DNA of 64,000 bases from Lysinibacillus fusiformis (GCF_016925635.1 NZ_CP070490.1:3726001-3790000); one strand, 5' to 3'; positions 51,485-60,906 are shown, counted from the stretch's first letter. Made by a program: numbers and translations. Notes: generated by a model from the sequence alone, not told the origin.

Positions 51485-52045
51485 TTAGAAATGAAAGCTT
51501 TTCTTGATGATTTTCGCCACTTCTGGTGCACTCAAATTTGTATTATTGATTTTGAGATAATTTGAATAAGGAATCTCACCTTCTAAAGAATTCAACCTGT
51601 ACTGCTCCATTGATATTTTTAAGTCAGCCTCAGACCATTCTATATCTCTTTTGGATGGCTTATGTACAAGTCGGTTATCACTTTTATTACGTTCAAGTCT
51701 TTCATCGAAATCAGCCTCAAGTTCCACATAGTAAACAATACCACCTCTGGACTCGAACAACTGCGAGACTCGCTTCACATAATCCCAGTCAGCTTGTAGA
51801 TTAAATGCCCAAACGTAAGTAAAAATCATGCCATACATATTGCTCTTTGATACTTCTTCAAATATCTCCTGACGAAACAAATTTACTAATCTTTTTCCTT
51901 CTTTCGTGCCGTAATCAAAAAAATGTCCCACTAAATCAATCGTCATATGATTATGAAAAAGCTTCAAATTTGTTATTTTAGCTAATTCTTGTCCAACAGT
52001 CATCTTCCCAACTGCTTGTGGTCCAAAGATAAGAATAAATTTCAT
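51485..52045 (-). CDS. P-loop kinase-like protein (shikimate/gluconate-kinase-like fold)
   Basis: A ~186-residue protein beginning MKFILIFGPQAVGKMTVGQELA, a Walker A P-loop (GPQAVGKMT), with a lid/acceptor-like region LFHNHMTIDLV and later YYVELEADFDERLERNKSDNR. Relatives are annotated as AAA or shikimate-kinase-like proteins with no fixed substrate. ATG 52045 follows AGGAGGGAG; the frame extends upstream without an RBS. Monocistronic. Confidence 0.75.
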   Translation of the reverse strand: MKFILIFGPQAVGKMTVGQELAKITNLKLFHNHMTIDLVGHFFDYGTKEGKRLVNLFRQEIFEEVSKSNMYGMIFTYVWAFNLQADWDYVKRVSQLFESRGGIVYYVELEADFDERLERNKSDNRLVHKPSKRDIEWSEADLKISMEQYRLNSLEGEIPYSNYLKINNTNLSAPEVAKIIKKSFHF

Positions 52046-52168
52046 AAACTCCCTCCTAATATCCAATATTATCCTATAAAGAGTAAAGCATAGATAAAGG
52101 AATAATGGAAGACGATTAGAAGGAAAAGACCTGAGCAATAGGAATTTCCTTTTTCTTGTATTTGCCAC

Positions 52169-52215
52169 TTGCTAACTAAAAAGTCATAGTGTAATATGTG
52201 ACTAGTACACTATGA
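52169..52215 (+). promoter_or_regulatory. Promoter and operator of the GntR/ABC operon
   Basis: TTGCTA (52169-52174) and TAATAT (52192-52197) are 17 nt apart. TCATAGTGTA (52184-52193) is an exact inverted copy of TACACTATGA (52206-52215). The AGTGTA...TACACT form fits YtrA-type GntR operators, and such a regulator is encoded in the operon. Confidence 0.75.
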
Positions 52216-52230
52216 CACGAGGTGTTGTGA

Positions 52231-53007
52231 TTGAAAAGTTTTGTAGGACTTTTAAAAAAAGAATGGGTGCTTTATCGCTCATGGTTTCTAGTAGGGATAT
52301 TTATGGGTCTTACGCTATCTTGGATCGTTCCCTATGTATTACATCAGTATGTCAATCTCTTTGCACATGAGCATCAGCTAGCATTTGCCTTTACGATACT
52401 CGTCCTTTTTCTAGGCGGATTTTATTCTATCTTACAATTTTTAGCGTCGATGCGATTGGATATTAAAGCAAAGGAGAGCTGGCTCCATTCAACAAGCTCC
52501 ATTACGAAGCTTATCGGGGCAAAGTTAGTTTGTTCGTTAGTAGGATATCTCCTCTTTAATACCCTTTTCACGAGTATAGCCATTTTCCATATGAAAGATG
52601 AGCTAATAGCGAGTGCTGGACAAATTTTATTAATTTTGGTAATAATTGTTATTATATTGACAGTTTTACAATTAATGCTATTTATCGTGCTTTTATTCTT
52701 TTTAGCTTTTTATTTGCAATTAAAGCGCCTAATCGGTCGTTTTTCGATTGTACTGACAATGGTTGCGTTTTATTTAACGACAGCTGGTTGGGTGAAGGTG
52801 ACGGAGAGTCAGCTGTATCGAACGATTTTCCTCCATGGAGAAGTTTCGCTTCACCATATTGAACAGTACCTACCAAAAGCGAAAGGGATGACAATGGAAT
52901 GGATGCTGGGCTCGATTTATATTGTCGAGGAAGTGGCCATTACGTTATTCCTGCTACTGCTCTTTTTAGCAGCATCGAAGTGGCTTGAAAGGGTGGTTTT
53001 ACGATGA
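52231..53007 (+). CDS. ABC-type membrane protein, six-helix, first gene of GntR operon
   Basis: A 258-residue integral membrane protein with about six helices (roughly 17-40, 50-75, 95-120, 130-165, 170-190, 230-250) and no extracellular domain. It starts at TTG after CGAGGTG and overlaps the GntR gene by 4 bases. Probably the permease partner of the YtrB-like ATPase two genes downstream; the family is poorly conserved so the assignment rests on context. Confidence 0.7.
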   Translation: MKSFVGLLKKEWVLYRSWFLVGIFMGLTLSWIVPYVLHQYVNLFAHEHQLAFAFTILVLFLGGFYSILQFLASMRLDIKAKESWLHSTSSITKLIGAKLVCSLVGYLLFNTLFTSIAIFHMKDELIASAGQILLILVIIVIILTVLQLMLFIVLLFFLAFYLQLKRLIGRFSIVLTMVAFYLTTAGWVKVTESQLYRTIFLHGEVSLHHIEQYLPKAKGMTMEWMLGSIYIVEEVAITLFLLLLFLAASKWLERVVLR

Positions 53008-53360
53008 CGATGGATTTTTCGCGTGATAAACCCATTTATAGCCAGCTTGTCGATCGAATTTGTGGGGACATTTTGAAGGGGAAGTTGCAACTAGGTGATC
53101 GACTTCCCTCCGTTCGAGAATATGCAGTAGAAACAGGTGTCAATGTCAATACGGTGCAACGTGTCTATAAGGAGTTAGAGGCGATGAATATAACGGAAAC
53201 CAAACGAGGACAGGGTACATTTATTACGAGCAATGAGGAACGCATTGAGTTATTGCGGGAAGAGATGAAAAACCAGCTAGCTGAAAATTTTTTAACATCA
53301 ATTGAGGCATTAGGCTTTTCCAAGGAAGAGATGCTAGTGGTTTTGAAAAATAAAGCGTGA
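53004..53360 (+). CDS. GntR-family regulator, YtrA type
   Basis: A 118-residue protein: GntR winged helix (PIYSQLVDRICGDILKGKLQLGDRLPSVREYAVETGVNVNTVQRVYKELEA; positions ~8-60) with only a short helical tail (~45 residues), which marks the YtrA subfamily. YtrA repressors control neighbouring ABC transporters and often respond to cell-envelope antibiotics. The inverted repeat at 52184-52215 is the likely operator. Confidence 0.9.
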   Translation: MTMDFSRDKPIYSQLVDRICGDILKGKLQLGDRLPSVREYAVETGVNVNTVQRVYKELEAMNITETKRGQGTFITSNEERIELLREEMKNQLAENFLTSIEALGFSKEEMLVVLKNKA

Positions 53361-53369
53361 GGTGAAGGG

Positions 53370-54089
53370 ATGTTACAGCTATCAAAAGTGTCTTTTCAAT
53401 ATAAGAAAAAGCCGATTTTACAGGATCTATCCTTTTCCTTTCCGATTGGACAAATCATTGGACTAGTTGGGGAAAATGGTAGTGGTAAATCCACGCTCAT
53501 GAAAGTTTTAGCTGGCTTACTACGACCTACTGCTGGTGAGGTCACACTAGATGGTGAGCCCGTCACACGTAGAAGTGCTGACCAAATTGCTTATTTGCCC
53601 GATACGGATTTGTTTTTTGAGTACTACACGGGTGAACAGCTATTCCAGCATTATGCCTCACAGTTTGCAGATTTTTCCTATGATAAGGCCTGTATCGTCG
53701 CACAATTTTTACAGGTAGATAAAGGCGCGAAGCTACGCCAATTGTCAAAGGGCAATCGTGGTCGTATGAAAATGGCTGCAACCCTTGGGCGAGAGGTTCC
53801 TTATTATGTCATGGATGAGCCGTTTGCTGGGCTAGATCCCATAGTGAGAGAGCAGCTGATTAAGGGCTTAATTCAATTTACGGATATTGAAAATCAAACG
53901 ATTGTGCTATCCACACATGAATTATATGAGGTAGAGCCTATTTTAGATCAAATTATTTTATTGCAGGCGGGCGCTATTACGGCCTATGAGGAAGTCGAAA
54001 CATTACGTGATGTGGCGAATAAGGATGCAGTCGAGTGGATGAAAGGATTTTATCGTCCTTCAGTAAAAGACATCGACAGCTCAAGGTGA
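53370..54089 (+). CDS. ABC transporter ATP-binding protein (YtrB-like)
   Basis: A 239-residue ATPase: Walker A GLVGENGSGKSTLMKVLAG, a shortened signature LSKGNRGRMKMAATL (LSKGN rather than LSGGQ, usual in YtrB proteins) and YYVMDEPFAGLDP as Walker B. Starts at ATG after GAGGTGAAGG. The last ~15 codons may be altered: the following 91-base gap contains a coding-like stretch in another frame. Confidence 0.88.
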   Translation: MLQLSKVSFQYKKKPILQDLSFSFPIGQIIGLVGENGSGKSTLMKVLAGLLRPTAGEVTLDGEPVTRRSADQIAYLPDTDLFFEYYTGEQLFQHYASQFADFSYDKACIVAQFLQVDKGAKLRQLSKGNRGRMKMAATLGREVPYYVMDEPFAGLDPIVREQLIKGLIQFTDIENQTIVLSTHELYEVEPILDQIILLQAGAITAYEEVETLRDVANKDAVEWMKGFYRPSVKDIDSSR

Positions 54090-54182
54090 AGAAAAAATTG
54101 TCAGTAAGGCATTATTGCAGGATGGCTTCAATAGCCAGACGCCATTATGCCAAGTCGAAATAGATTAGAAAGGGTGAAAAAT

Positions 54183-55103
54183 ATGACTGAACCAATTGTA
54201 CAATTGCAAAATTTATCGAAGACGATTCGAGGAAAGCAATTAATTCAACAGTTAAACATTGATTTATATCCTGGCCAAATTACAGGATTTTTAGGACCGA
54301 ATGGAGCGGGGAAAACAACAACGATCCGAATGATGACAGGACTTATGCATCCAACAGAGGGCAATGTCATCATCGATGGTCTTTCACTTAAGGATCATTA
54401 TGAGGAAGCCATTAGTAAGGTTGGCGTCATTGTAGAAAATCCAGAAATGTATAAATTTATGTCAGGCTATAAAAATTTACTACATTTTGCGCGTATGCAT
54501 AAAAATGTAACAAAGGAACGAATTCAGGAGGTTATTCAACAGGTTGGGCTCGAAAATCGTATCCATGAAAAGGTCTCTACGTATTCACTTGGTATGAGAC
54601 AACGACTAGGGTTAGCTCAGGCGCTATTGCACAGACCGAAGTTTTTGATTTTAGATGAGCCGACGAATGGCTTAGACCCTGCTGGTATTCGTGAGTTTCG
54701 TATGTACCTGCGTAAGATTGCTTCTGAAGAGGGCGTATCCGTCTTTGTCTCAAGTCACTTATTATCTGAGATTGAATTGATGTGTGATCGTGTGGCCGTG
54801 ATCCAAAATGGGCAGCTAATTGATCTGCGTGATATTCACAATGAAAGCTCATCATTTTATTATGTGGAGGCACAGCCAAAAGAGCAGGTGTCTGCTTATC
54901 TGGAACAGCGTGACTTTAACTTTGTAGCAGAAAATCAAGGCTATGTGGTGGAAATGAAGAAAGAGGATGTCCCAGCCATGACTACACAACTAGTCCAAGC
55001 GGGTATTCAATTATTTGCTGTACAGCCACATCAAAAAACATTAGAGGATCAATTCTTAGAAATGACGGGAGGCGGACAAATTGCTGAAGCTAATTCAAAA
55101 TGA
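54183..55103 (+). CDS. ABC transporter ATP-binding protein (BcrA-like)
   Basis: A 306-residue ATPase with Walker A GFLGPNGAGKTTTIRMMTGL, signature YSLGMRQRLGLAQALL and FLILDEPTNGLDPAGI, plus a ~80-residue C-terminal domain, the layout of bacitracin-type (BcrA) exporters. ATG 54183 is used as it follows AGAAAGGG; an earlier ATG at 54147 lacks an RBS. Overlaps the permease gene by 23 bases. Confidence 0.9.
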   Translation: MTEPIVQLQNLSKTIRGKQLIQQLNIDLYPGQITGFLGPNGAGKTTTIRMMTGLMHPTEGNVIIDGLSLKDHYEEAISKVGVIVENPEMYKFMSGYKNLLHFARMHKNVTKERIQEVIQQVGLENRIHEKVSTYSLGMRQRLGLAQALLHRPKFLILDEPTNGLDPAGIREFRMYLRKIASEEGVSVFVSSHLLSEIELMCDRVAVIQNGQLIDLRDIHNESSSFYYVEAQPKEQVSAYLEQRDFNFVAENQGYVVEMKKEDVPAMTTQLVQAGIQLFAVQPHQKTLEDQFLEMTGGGQIAEANSK

Positions 55104-56022
55104 GTGGATGAAATTATGGCATAAAAAAGGAACATGGGCAATGGTGGCCATGCTGATTCTTGTCATTCTTGTTCCAGCTGGAATCACAAAATATTATGAA
55201 GTAAAATCCCCGACAGAAGGCTCTTGGCAGGACATAGAGCAGGAGGCCATTCAGTCGTATAAAGAGAGGCTAGCAGGTGAAGATTTAACGGAGGAAGATA
55301 AAGCATACTTTCAAGAGCAGATGGCTATTTCTGAATATCGTTTAGCTAATGATGCACCAAGTCAAAAGGATAGTAGCCTTGTGAGCTTTATGTCCTTTAC
55401 AAGCGGCATGCTAACGCTTGTCACTTTATTTACAGTCATTACCGCAGCGAGTATTGTATCGAGCGAATTTTCAACAGGGACGATTAAAATGCTCTTAACG
55501 CGTCCAATGTCCCGTGCAAAAGTGTTAACGTCTAAATTACTGACAACATTCCTCTTTGGTTTGTTATTGTATGTGGTCAACGTGGTGGTAAGTGCGCTTG
55601 TCGGCTTAGTCTTGTTCGGCATGGGAACAGGTGTCGAATTAGAAATCGTCAATGAACAGGTTGTTGAAAAGGGCGTATGGGGTGATTTAGCCTATCATTA
55701 TCTATTATCTGGTGGCGATTTTGTAATGTCTACATTATTTGCCTTTTTGATAGGTTCTGTGTTCCGTTCAAGCTCCTTAGCAATCGGTTTAACGATGTTC
55801 CTGTCCTTTACAGGCGGCATGATTGTCATGTTCTTAAGCCGATATGACATCGTCAAATATATTTGGCTAACACATTCTGATTTAACACAGTATGAACATG
55901 GTGGAGGCTCTATCATTGCTGATGTAACGATGCCCTTCTCACTAACAGTACTTGCTATTTACGCATTAGTTTTCCTTGTCATTAGTTATTCAACCTTTAT
56001 GAAACGTGATGTCACGGCATAA
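55081..56022 (+). CDS. ABC-2 type permease (BcrB-like)
   Basis: A 313-residue membrane protein. It opens LIQNEWMKLWHKKGTW with a first helix at ~18-38, a ~75-residue extracellular loop rich in charged residues, then five helices; SSEFSTGTIKMLLTRPMSRAKVL is the typical ABC-2 coupling segment. Starts at TTG within the ATPase gene. With the BcrA-like ATPase it forms an exporter, perhaps for envelope-active peptides. Confidence 0.9.
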   Translation: MLKLIQNEWMKLWHKKGTWAMVAMLILVILVPAGITKYYEVKSPTEGSWQDIEQEAIQSYKERLAGEDLTEEDKAYFQEQMAISEYRLANDAPSQKDSSLVSFMSFTSGMLTLVTLFTVITAASIVSSEFSTGTIKMLLTRPMSRAKVLTSKLLTTFLFGLLLYVVNVVVSALVGLVLFGMGTGVELEIVNEQVVEKGVWGDLAYHYLLSGGDFVMSTLFAFLIGSVFRSSSLAIGLTMFLSFTGGMIVMFLSRYDIVKYIWLTHSDLTQYEHGGGSIIADVTMPFSLTVLAIYALVFLVISYSTFMKRDVTA

Positions 56023-56035
56023 GCTAAATAAGAAC

Positions 56036-56071
56036 TGTGCCCTAATTTCAGATTAGGGTGCGGTTTTTTTG
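56036..56071 (+). terminator. Rho-independent terminator after ABC operon
   Basis: GCCCTAAT pairs with ATTAGGGT over TTCAG, then TTTTTTT. Confidence 0.9.
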
Positions 56072-56122
56072 TTTGACATCACGAAATATTAAAAAAGTAT
56101 TTATTTTTTTTTGAATTGCGCC

Positions 56123-56181
56123 TATAATAATAGCAACTTAGTGAAAACGCTTTTTTTTTTACTAAAGTGGTCTAGACAACT
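56123..56181 (+). promoter_or_regulatory. nag/pts control region: -10 box, cre-like site, NagR/DasR-like operator
   Basis: TATAAT (56123-56128) is followed by TGAAAACGCTTTTT (56142-56155), matching the CcpA cre consensus TGWAANCGNTNWCA in 12 of 14 positions, and AGTGGTCTAGACAACT (56166-56181), close to the GntR/HutC-type NagR (YvoA) and DasR site with core TGGTCTAGACCA. Expected: catabolite control plus induction by GlcN6P or GlcNAc6P. The regulator itself is not in this window. Confidence 0.75.
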
Positions 56182-56201
56182 ATACCAAAGGGGGATAATG
56201 A

Positions 56202-58148
56202 ATGTTTGCTTTCTTACAAAAAATCGGTAAGTCGCTCATGTTTCCAATTGCTACATTACCAGCAGCAGCATTACTATTGCGTTTAGGTTCAGGGGATATG
56301 CTTGGGGCCGTACCGAATGAAGCAATCCAGTACATTGCTAGTATTATGGCCGCTTCTGGTAATGCCATACTAGGGAATTTACCAATTATTTTTGCCATCG
56401 GTATTGCGATGGGATTGGCACACGATAGCAGTGGCGGCGCAGCTCTTGCAGGTGCAATTGCGCATCTTGTTTTAATAGCCGTTTTAGGAACTGTTAATGA
56501 AGAATTAAATATGGGTGTGTTTGGTGGCATTATTGCCGGTATTACGGCAGGCTTATTGTATAACAAATATTATAATGTGAAATTTCCAGAATGGTTATCA
56601 TTCTTTGGTGGACGGCGCTTTGTGCCAATTATTACATCCATCACCATGGCGATTTTAGGGAGTATTTTAGCGATCGTATGGGGACCAATTCAAGGTGGCA
56701 TAGATGCTGTCGGCAATTGGATGATCGGGGCAGGATCACTTGGCGTAGGAATGTATGGCTTCTTCAACCGTCTATTAATTCCAGTGGGTCTACACCATGT
56801 AATCAATACGATTATTTGGTTTGATTTCGGTGAATTTACGAATGCTGCAGGCGAAATCGTGAAAGGGGATATCAATCGTTTCCTAGCAGGAGACACATCA
56901 GCTGGACATTTCCAAGCTGGCTTCTTCCCCATTATGATGTTCGGTTTACCAGCAGCATGTCTTGCGATGTATTTTACAGCGAAAAAAGAAAAACGTCCGA
57001 TCGTTGGTGGGATGTTCGTATCCATCGCTTTAACAGCCTTTTTAACAGGGGTTACAGAGCCGATTGAATTTTCATTTATGTTCTTATCACCAGTTCTTTA
57101 TGGTATCCATGCGGTATTAACAGGTATTTCGCTTGCAGTTGCCTATATTGTTGGGTTCCGTGACGGCTTTGGCTTCTCAGCAGGTTTAATTGACTACTTG
57201 CTCAACTTAGGGCTAGCAGATAAACCATTGCTATTATTACCGTTAGGCTTGGGCTTTGGGGCAATTTACTTTGTTGTTTTCTATTTTTTAATCAAAAAAT
57301 TAGATTTAAAAACACCTGGACGTGAAGACGATGAGGAAGAGGATGGCGAAGTAAATGCTACTATTTCTAATGATGTCGATTTACGTGCCTACTATACAAT
57401 TGAAGCATTAGGTGGAAAAGACAATATTCAGCAAGTGGATTACTGTACAACTCGCTTACGTCTGTCTGTACAGGATGCGAATGTTGTAGATGATAAAACA
57501 CTGAAACAAACAGGTGCACGAGGTGTAATGCGTATCAGTAAAACGAATGTTCAAGTAATTATTGGAACATCTGTAGAGTTTTTAGCTGAGGCCATGAAAG
57601 AGCGTTTGAAAAAAGGCAATCCAGCACCAACCAACGCTGAACTTCCTACTGCACAGCCTGTCGTGGAAGAGGCAGTAAAGAACGAGACTATGACATTCCG
57701 TGATTTCGAGATGCCAATGACAGGTGATTTATTACCTTTAACAGAAGTGCCAGATGAGGCATTTTCAGCAGGCTTGATGGGCCCAGGTTTCGGTATTCGT
57801 CCGACAGATGGAGCAGTTTATGCACCATTCGATGGTCAGGTAGTAATGATTTTCCCAACAAAGCATGCAATCGGCTTGAAATCAGATACAGGTATGGAAG
57901 TATTAATTCATGTTGGCTTAGATACGGTCAAACTAAATGGTGAAGGCTTTGAACTGTTCGTTACAGATGGTCAAAAAATTAAGCGTGGGGATGCGCTATT
58001 AAAAGCAGACATCATACAGATTGAAGGCCAAGTACCTTCTGTCATCACACCAGTTGTCTTTACAAGCTTAATGGGGCAAGAGATTACACTTGAAAAAACG
58101 GGCTACCAACGAGCAGGCTCAACAAATATTATTACAATGAAGAAGTAA
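56202..58148 (+). CDS. nagP: PTS N-acetylglucosamine transporter, EIICBA
   Basis: A 648-residue enzyme II with all three domains. IIC is residues ~1-370 (AAALLLRLG, GVTEPIEFSFMFLSPVLY). IIB has the phospho-Cys415 in VDYCTTRLRLSV. IIA has His570 in LIHVGLDTVKL, with His555 (TKHAIG) as the second active-site His. The glucose/GlcNAc family plus the nagA and nagB neighbours point to GlcNAc import with phosphorylation to GlcNAc-6-P. Start ATG after AAGGGGG. The operon also encodes HPr and EI, so it holds the full phosphorelay. Confidence 0.95.
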   Translation: MFAFLQKIGKSLMFPIATLPAAALLLRLGSGDMLGAVPNEAIQYIASIMAASGNAILGNLPIIFAIGIAMGLAHDSSGGAALAGAIAHLVLIAVLGTVNEELNMGVFGGIIAGITAGLLYNKYYNVKFPEWLSFFGGRRFVPIITSITMAILGSILAIVWGPIQGGIDAVGNWMIGAGSLGVGMYGFFNRLLIPVGLHHVINTIIWFDFGEFTNAAGEIVKGDINRFLAGDTSAGHFQAGFFPIMMFGLPAACLAMYFTAKKEKRPIVGGMFVSIALTAFLTGVTEPIEFSFMFLSPVLYGIHAVLTGISLAVAYIVGFRDGFGFSAGLIDYLLNLGLADKPLLLLPLGLGFGAIYFVVFYFLIKKLDLKTPGREDDEEEDGEVNATISNDVDLRAYYTIEALGGKDNIQQVDYCTTRLRLSVQDANVVDDKTLKQTGARGVMRISKTNVQVIIGTSVEFLAEAMKERLKKGNPAPTNAELPTAQPVVEEAVKNETMTFRDFEMPMTGDLLPLTEVPDEAFSAGLMGPGFGIRPTDGAVYAPFDGQVVMIFPTKHAIGLKSDTGMEVLIHVGLDTVKLNGEGFELFVTDGQKIKRGDALLKADIIQIEGQVPSVITPVVFTSLMGQEITLEKTGYQRAGSTNIITMKK

Positions 58149-58245
58149 CGACTAATGGGGCTGTTAGCGAAGGTACACAGAGGCAATGAGCTATTGCAAA
58201 TGGATGCCTTTTCGACAGCCCTTGTTCAAGAAGGAGATGTTTTTC

Positions 58246-59412
58246 TTGAGTTTATTCATTCGAAATATCACAGTGGTGAATGCCAATGGACGAGATGAAC
58301 AGGTAGACGTGTGGATGAAGGATGGTAAAATTGCGCAAATTGCTCCCCATCTCGATATTCATGATGTAGATCAGCTAGATGGTTCAGGGAAATTTTTATT
58401 GCCAGGATTTATTGATATGCACATTCATGGGTCCGCTCAAATTGATACAATGGATGCTTCAGATGAAGGGCTTCATACGATGGCCCAATCCCTTTTAAAA
58501 GAAGGCACGACAAGCTTTTTAGCCACAACGATGACACAAAGCTATGACAACATTGAGCGAGCTATCGAAAATGTGGCGCAGTTCCAGCCACAGCCAGACG
58601 AAGCGGAGGTACTAGGTATTCATATCGAAGGGCCATTTGTCTCAAAGCAGCGAGCAGGGGCACAGCCTCTTGAATATATTGTCGAGCTAGATTTGGATAG
58701 ATGGACAAAATGGCAGGAAATCAGTGGCCATAAAATTAAGCAAATTACGCTAGCACCAGAAGAACCGAATGGCATGGCAGCTGTGCAAAGTATTTCTGCT
58801 AGCGGTGTCATTGTTTCCATTGGTCACTCGGATGCTACCTTTGAGCAAATGCAACAAGCGGTTCAATTAGGTGCCACACAGGGAACACACTTATACAATC
58901 AAATGCGTCCATTCCACCATCGAGATCCAGGTGTAGTTGGTGGTGTCCTGCTGCTAGATGCGATTAAGGCAGAATTGATTGTTGATTTTATCCATATGCA
59001 TGAAGGCGCGGTGGAAATGGCCTATCGCTTAAAGGGAGCAGACGGACTGATTTTAATTACCGATGCGATGCGCGCAAAGGGCATGCCATTTGGAGCGTAT
59101 GATTTAGGTGGTCAAACAGTACATGTAACAGAGGCAGGCGCCCATTTATCGAATGGTTCTTTAGCAGGTAGTATTTTAAAAATGGATCAAGCTGTACGGA
59201 ATATGCGTCACATTACGAATTGTACGCTGGAGGAGCTTGTCAAAATGTCCAGCTTTAATGCTGCAGAGCAATTGAAGCTAAGTAATAAGGGACAGCTTGT
59301 GCAAGGCTATGATGCCGATGCGGTAATTTTGGATGAACATTTAAAGCTTCATCAAACGATTAAGGCGGGCAAGGTCTTCTATGATGCAATGCTAGCTGGT
59401 GATGGGCAATAA
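58246..59412 (+). CDS. nagA: N-acetylglucosamine-6-phosphate deacetylase
   Basis: A ~388-residue amidohydrolase: DMHIHGSAQIDTMD (metal-site HxH), IHIEGPFVSKQRAGAQ, GHSDATFEQ, THLYNQMRPFHHR and LITDAMRAKG (catalytic Asp) in order. It removes acetate from GlcNAc-6-P to give GlcN-6-P for NagB. TTG 58246 is chosen because AAGGAG lies 9 nt before; earlier ATGs in frame either touch or precede the RBS. A structured spacer of ~90 bases separates it from nagP. Confidence 0.94.
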   Translation: MSLFIRNITVVNANGRDEQVDVWMKDGKIAQIAPHLDIHDVDQLDGSGKFLLPGFIDMHIHGSAQIDTMDASDEGLHTMAQSLLKEGTTSFLATTMTQSYDNIERAIENVAQFQPQPDEAEVLGIHIEGPFVSKQRAGAQPLEYIVELDLDRWTKWQEISGHKIKQITLAPEEPNGMAAVQSISASGVIVSIGHSDATFEQMQQAVQLGATQGTHLYNQMRPFHHRDPGVVGGVLLLDAIKAELIVDFIHMHEGAVEMAYRLKGADGLILITDAMRAKGMPFGAYDLGGQTVHVTEAGAHLSNGSLAGSILKMDQAVRNMRHITNCTLEELVKMSSFNAAEQLKLSNKGQLVQGYDADAVILDEHLKLHQTIKAGKVFYDAMLAGDGQ

Positions 59413-59470
59413 TGTCAGGAGTTATGCAAACATCTAGCATGAAACGATGGAAATGAAAAGGTGATAGAAC

Positions 59471-60181
59471 ATGAATACCTATTTTCAACAAGTTAATCGA
59501 TATTTAACAATGATGGCACAACAGGAAAGCAATCAACTGATGCGTATTGCCGAGCAAATTGTTAAACGTCTCACACAGGGAGGCATCATTCAGCTCTTTG
59601 GCTCTGGTCATTCCATGCTATTAGCACAGGAATGTTACTACCGAGCAGGTGGCTTAGTGCCTGTCAAACCCATACACATTGAATCGTTAATGCTACATCA
59701 GGGTGCACGGCAATCCTCACAAAATGAAAAAAAACAGGCTTTTTTAGCCTCCTATAAGAATCAGCTGCAATTTGATGACCAAGATGTTTGTATCATCATT
59801 TCAACCTCTGCCAATAATCCAGCGCCCATTGATATGGCTATTTTTGCAAAGGAAGCGGGCGCTTTGACCATATCACTGCAGTCGCTCGAATATCAACAGC
59901 AGCCATCACGCCATTCATCAGGCAAGCGTTTAGAGCAAGTAGTAGATGAAGTATTGAATACGCATGTGCCATTAGGCGACGGTGTGTTAACCGTTGACCA
60001 GTTGCAATATGCTCCTGTATCAACAGTGTTAGGTGCAACTTTATTAAATGCTTTATTCGCTCAAATCATTGAGCTGATGCATGCACAGGGCGCAAGCATA
60101 CCTGTGTTTGGTAGCAGTAATTTAGGGGAAAACAATAACAATGCGCTCATTGATCAATATGGTCAGCGCATTCATTTCTAA
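59471..60181 (+). CDS. SIS-domain sugar-phosphate-binding protein
   Basis: A 236-residue SIS-domain protein: GGIIQLFGSGHSMLLAQECYYRAGG holds the phosphate loop, and IIISTSANNPAPIDMAIFAKEAGALTISL is the second SIS strand region (positions ~100-130). It resembles the COG4821-type proteins of unknown role found in amino-sugar operons; MurQ-like etherase and isomerase functions are possible but not supported by specific motifs. Between nagA and nagB, so likely acts on an amino-sugar phosphate. Confidence 0.85.
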   Translation: MNTYFQQVNRYLTMMAQQESNQLMRIAEQIVKRLTQGGIIQLFGSGHSMLLAQECYYRAGGLVPVKPIHIESLMLHQGARQSSQNEKKQAFLASYKNQLQFDDQDVCIIISTSANNPAPIDMAIFAKEAGALTISLQSLEYQQQPSRHSSGKRLEQVVDEVLNTHVPLGDGVLTVDQLQYAPVSTVLGATLLNALFAQIIELMHAQGASIPVFGSSNLGENNNNALIDQYGQRIHF

Positions 60182-60201
60182 GGCACAAAGGAGGATATGT
60201 G

Positions 60202-60906
60202 GTGAAAATAAAAAGGTTTTCCTCAATGGATGATTTATATACACATGCAGTAGCAACAATCGTGGAAGCAAAAAATAATGGCGCAACAACTTTCGGATTA
60301 GCTACTGGTGGAACAATGGAACCGCTGTATGCTAAAATTTGTCAAACAGATATTGATTTTTCACAGAGCATTAGCTTTAATTTGGATGAATATGTCGGGC
60401 TTGAGGCAACACATAAGCAAAGCTACGCCTATTATATGAGCAAACATTTATTTAACCAAAAACCATTTCTAGCATCGTATTTACCGGATGGTTTAGCAAT
60501 AGATCCTCTAGTGGAAACAGCTCGCTATGAAGGATTATTGCAACAATATCCATTAGACTTCCAATTACTTGGTATCGGTCAAAATGGTCATATCGGCTTC
60601 AATGAGCCTGGTACGCCATTTGCTTCTTTAACACATCTTGTGACACTCGAAGAATCCACTCGTCAAGCCAATGCGCGTTTCTTTTCTTCCATTGACGAAG
60701 TGCCAACACAGGCATATACAATGGGTATTCAATCGATTATGCGTGCAAAATGCATTTTGTTACTCGCAGTGGGAGAAGCTAAGCGTGAGGTGTTAGAGCG
60801 TTTACTGTCTTCTGATTATACAGAAGATGTACCAGCCACTGTTTTATCCAAACATCCAAATGTTATTGTTTTAACAGACTTACAAGAAGAGGAGAATAAA
60901 TTATGA
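60202..60906 (+). CDS. nagB: Glucosamine-6-phosphate deaminase
   Basis: A 234-residue NagB: TFGLATGGTMEPLY (phosphate loop), SISFNLDEYVGL with the catalytic Asp, and LGIGQNGHIGFNEPGTPF with the catalytic His/Asn/Glu group. Converts GlcN-6-P to fructose-6-P and ammonia. AAAGGAGG lies 7 nt before GTG 60202; the adjacent GTG at 60199 is closer than usual. Its stop overlaps the HPr gene start. Confidence 0.95.
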   Translation: MKIKRFSSMDDLYTHAVATIVEAKNNGATTFGLATGGTMEPLYAKICQTDIDFSQSISFNLDEYVGLEATHKQSYAYYMSKHLFNQKPFLASYLPDGLAIDPLVETARYEGLLQQYPLDFQLLGIGQNGHIGFNEPGTPFASLTHLVTLEESTRQANARFFSSIDEVPTQAYTMGIQSIMRAKCILLLAVGEAKREVLERLLSSDYTEDVPATVLSKHPNVIVLTDLQEEENKL

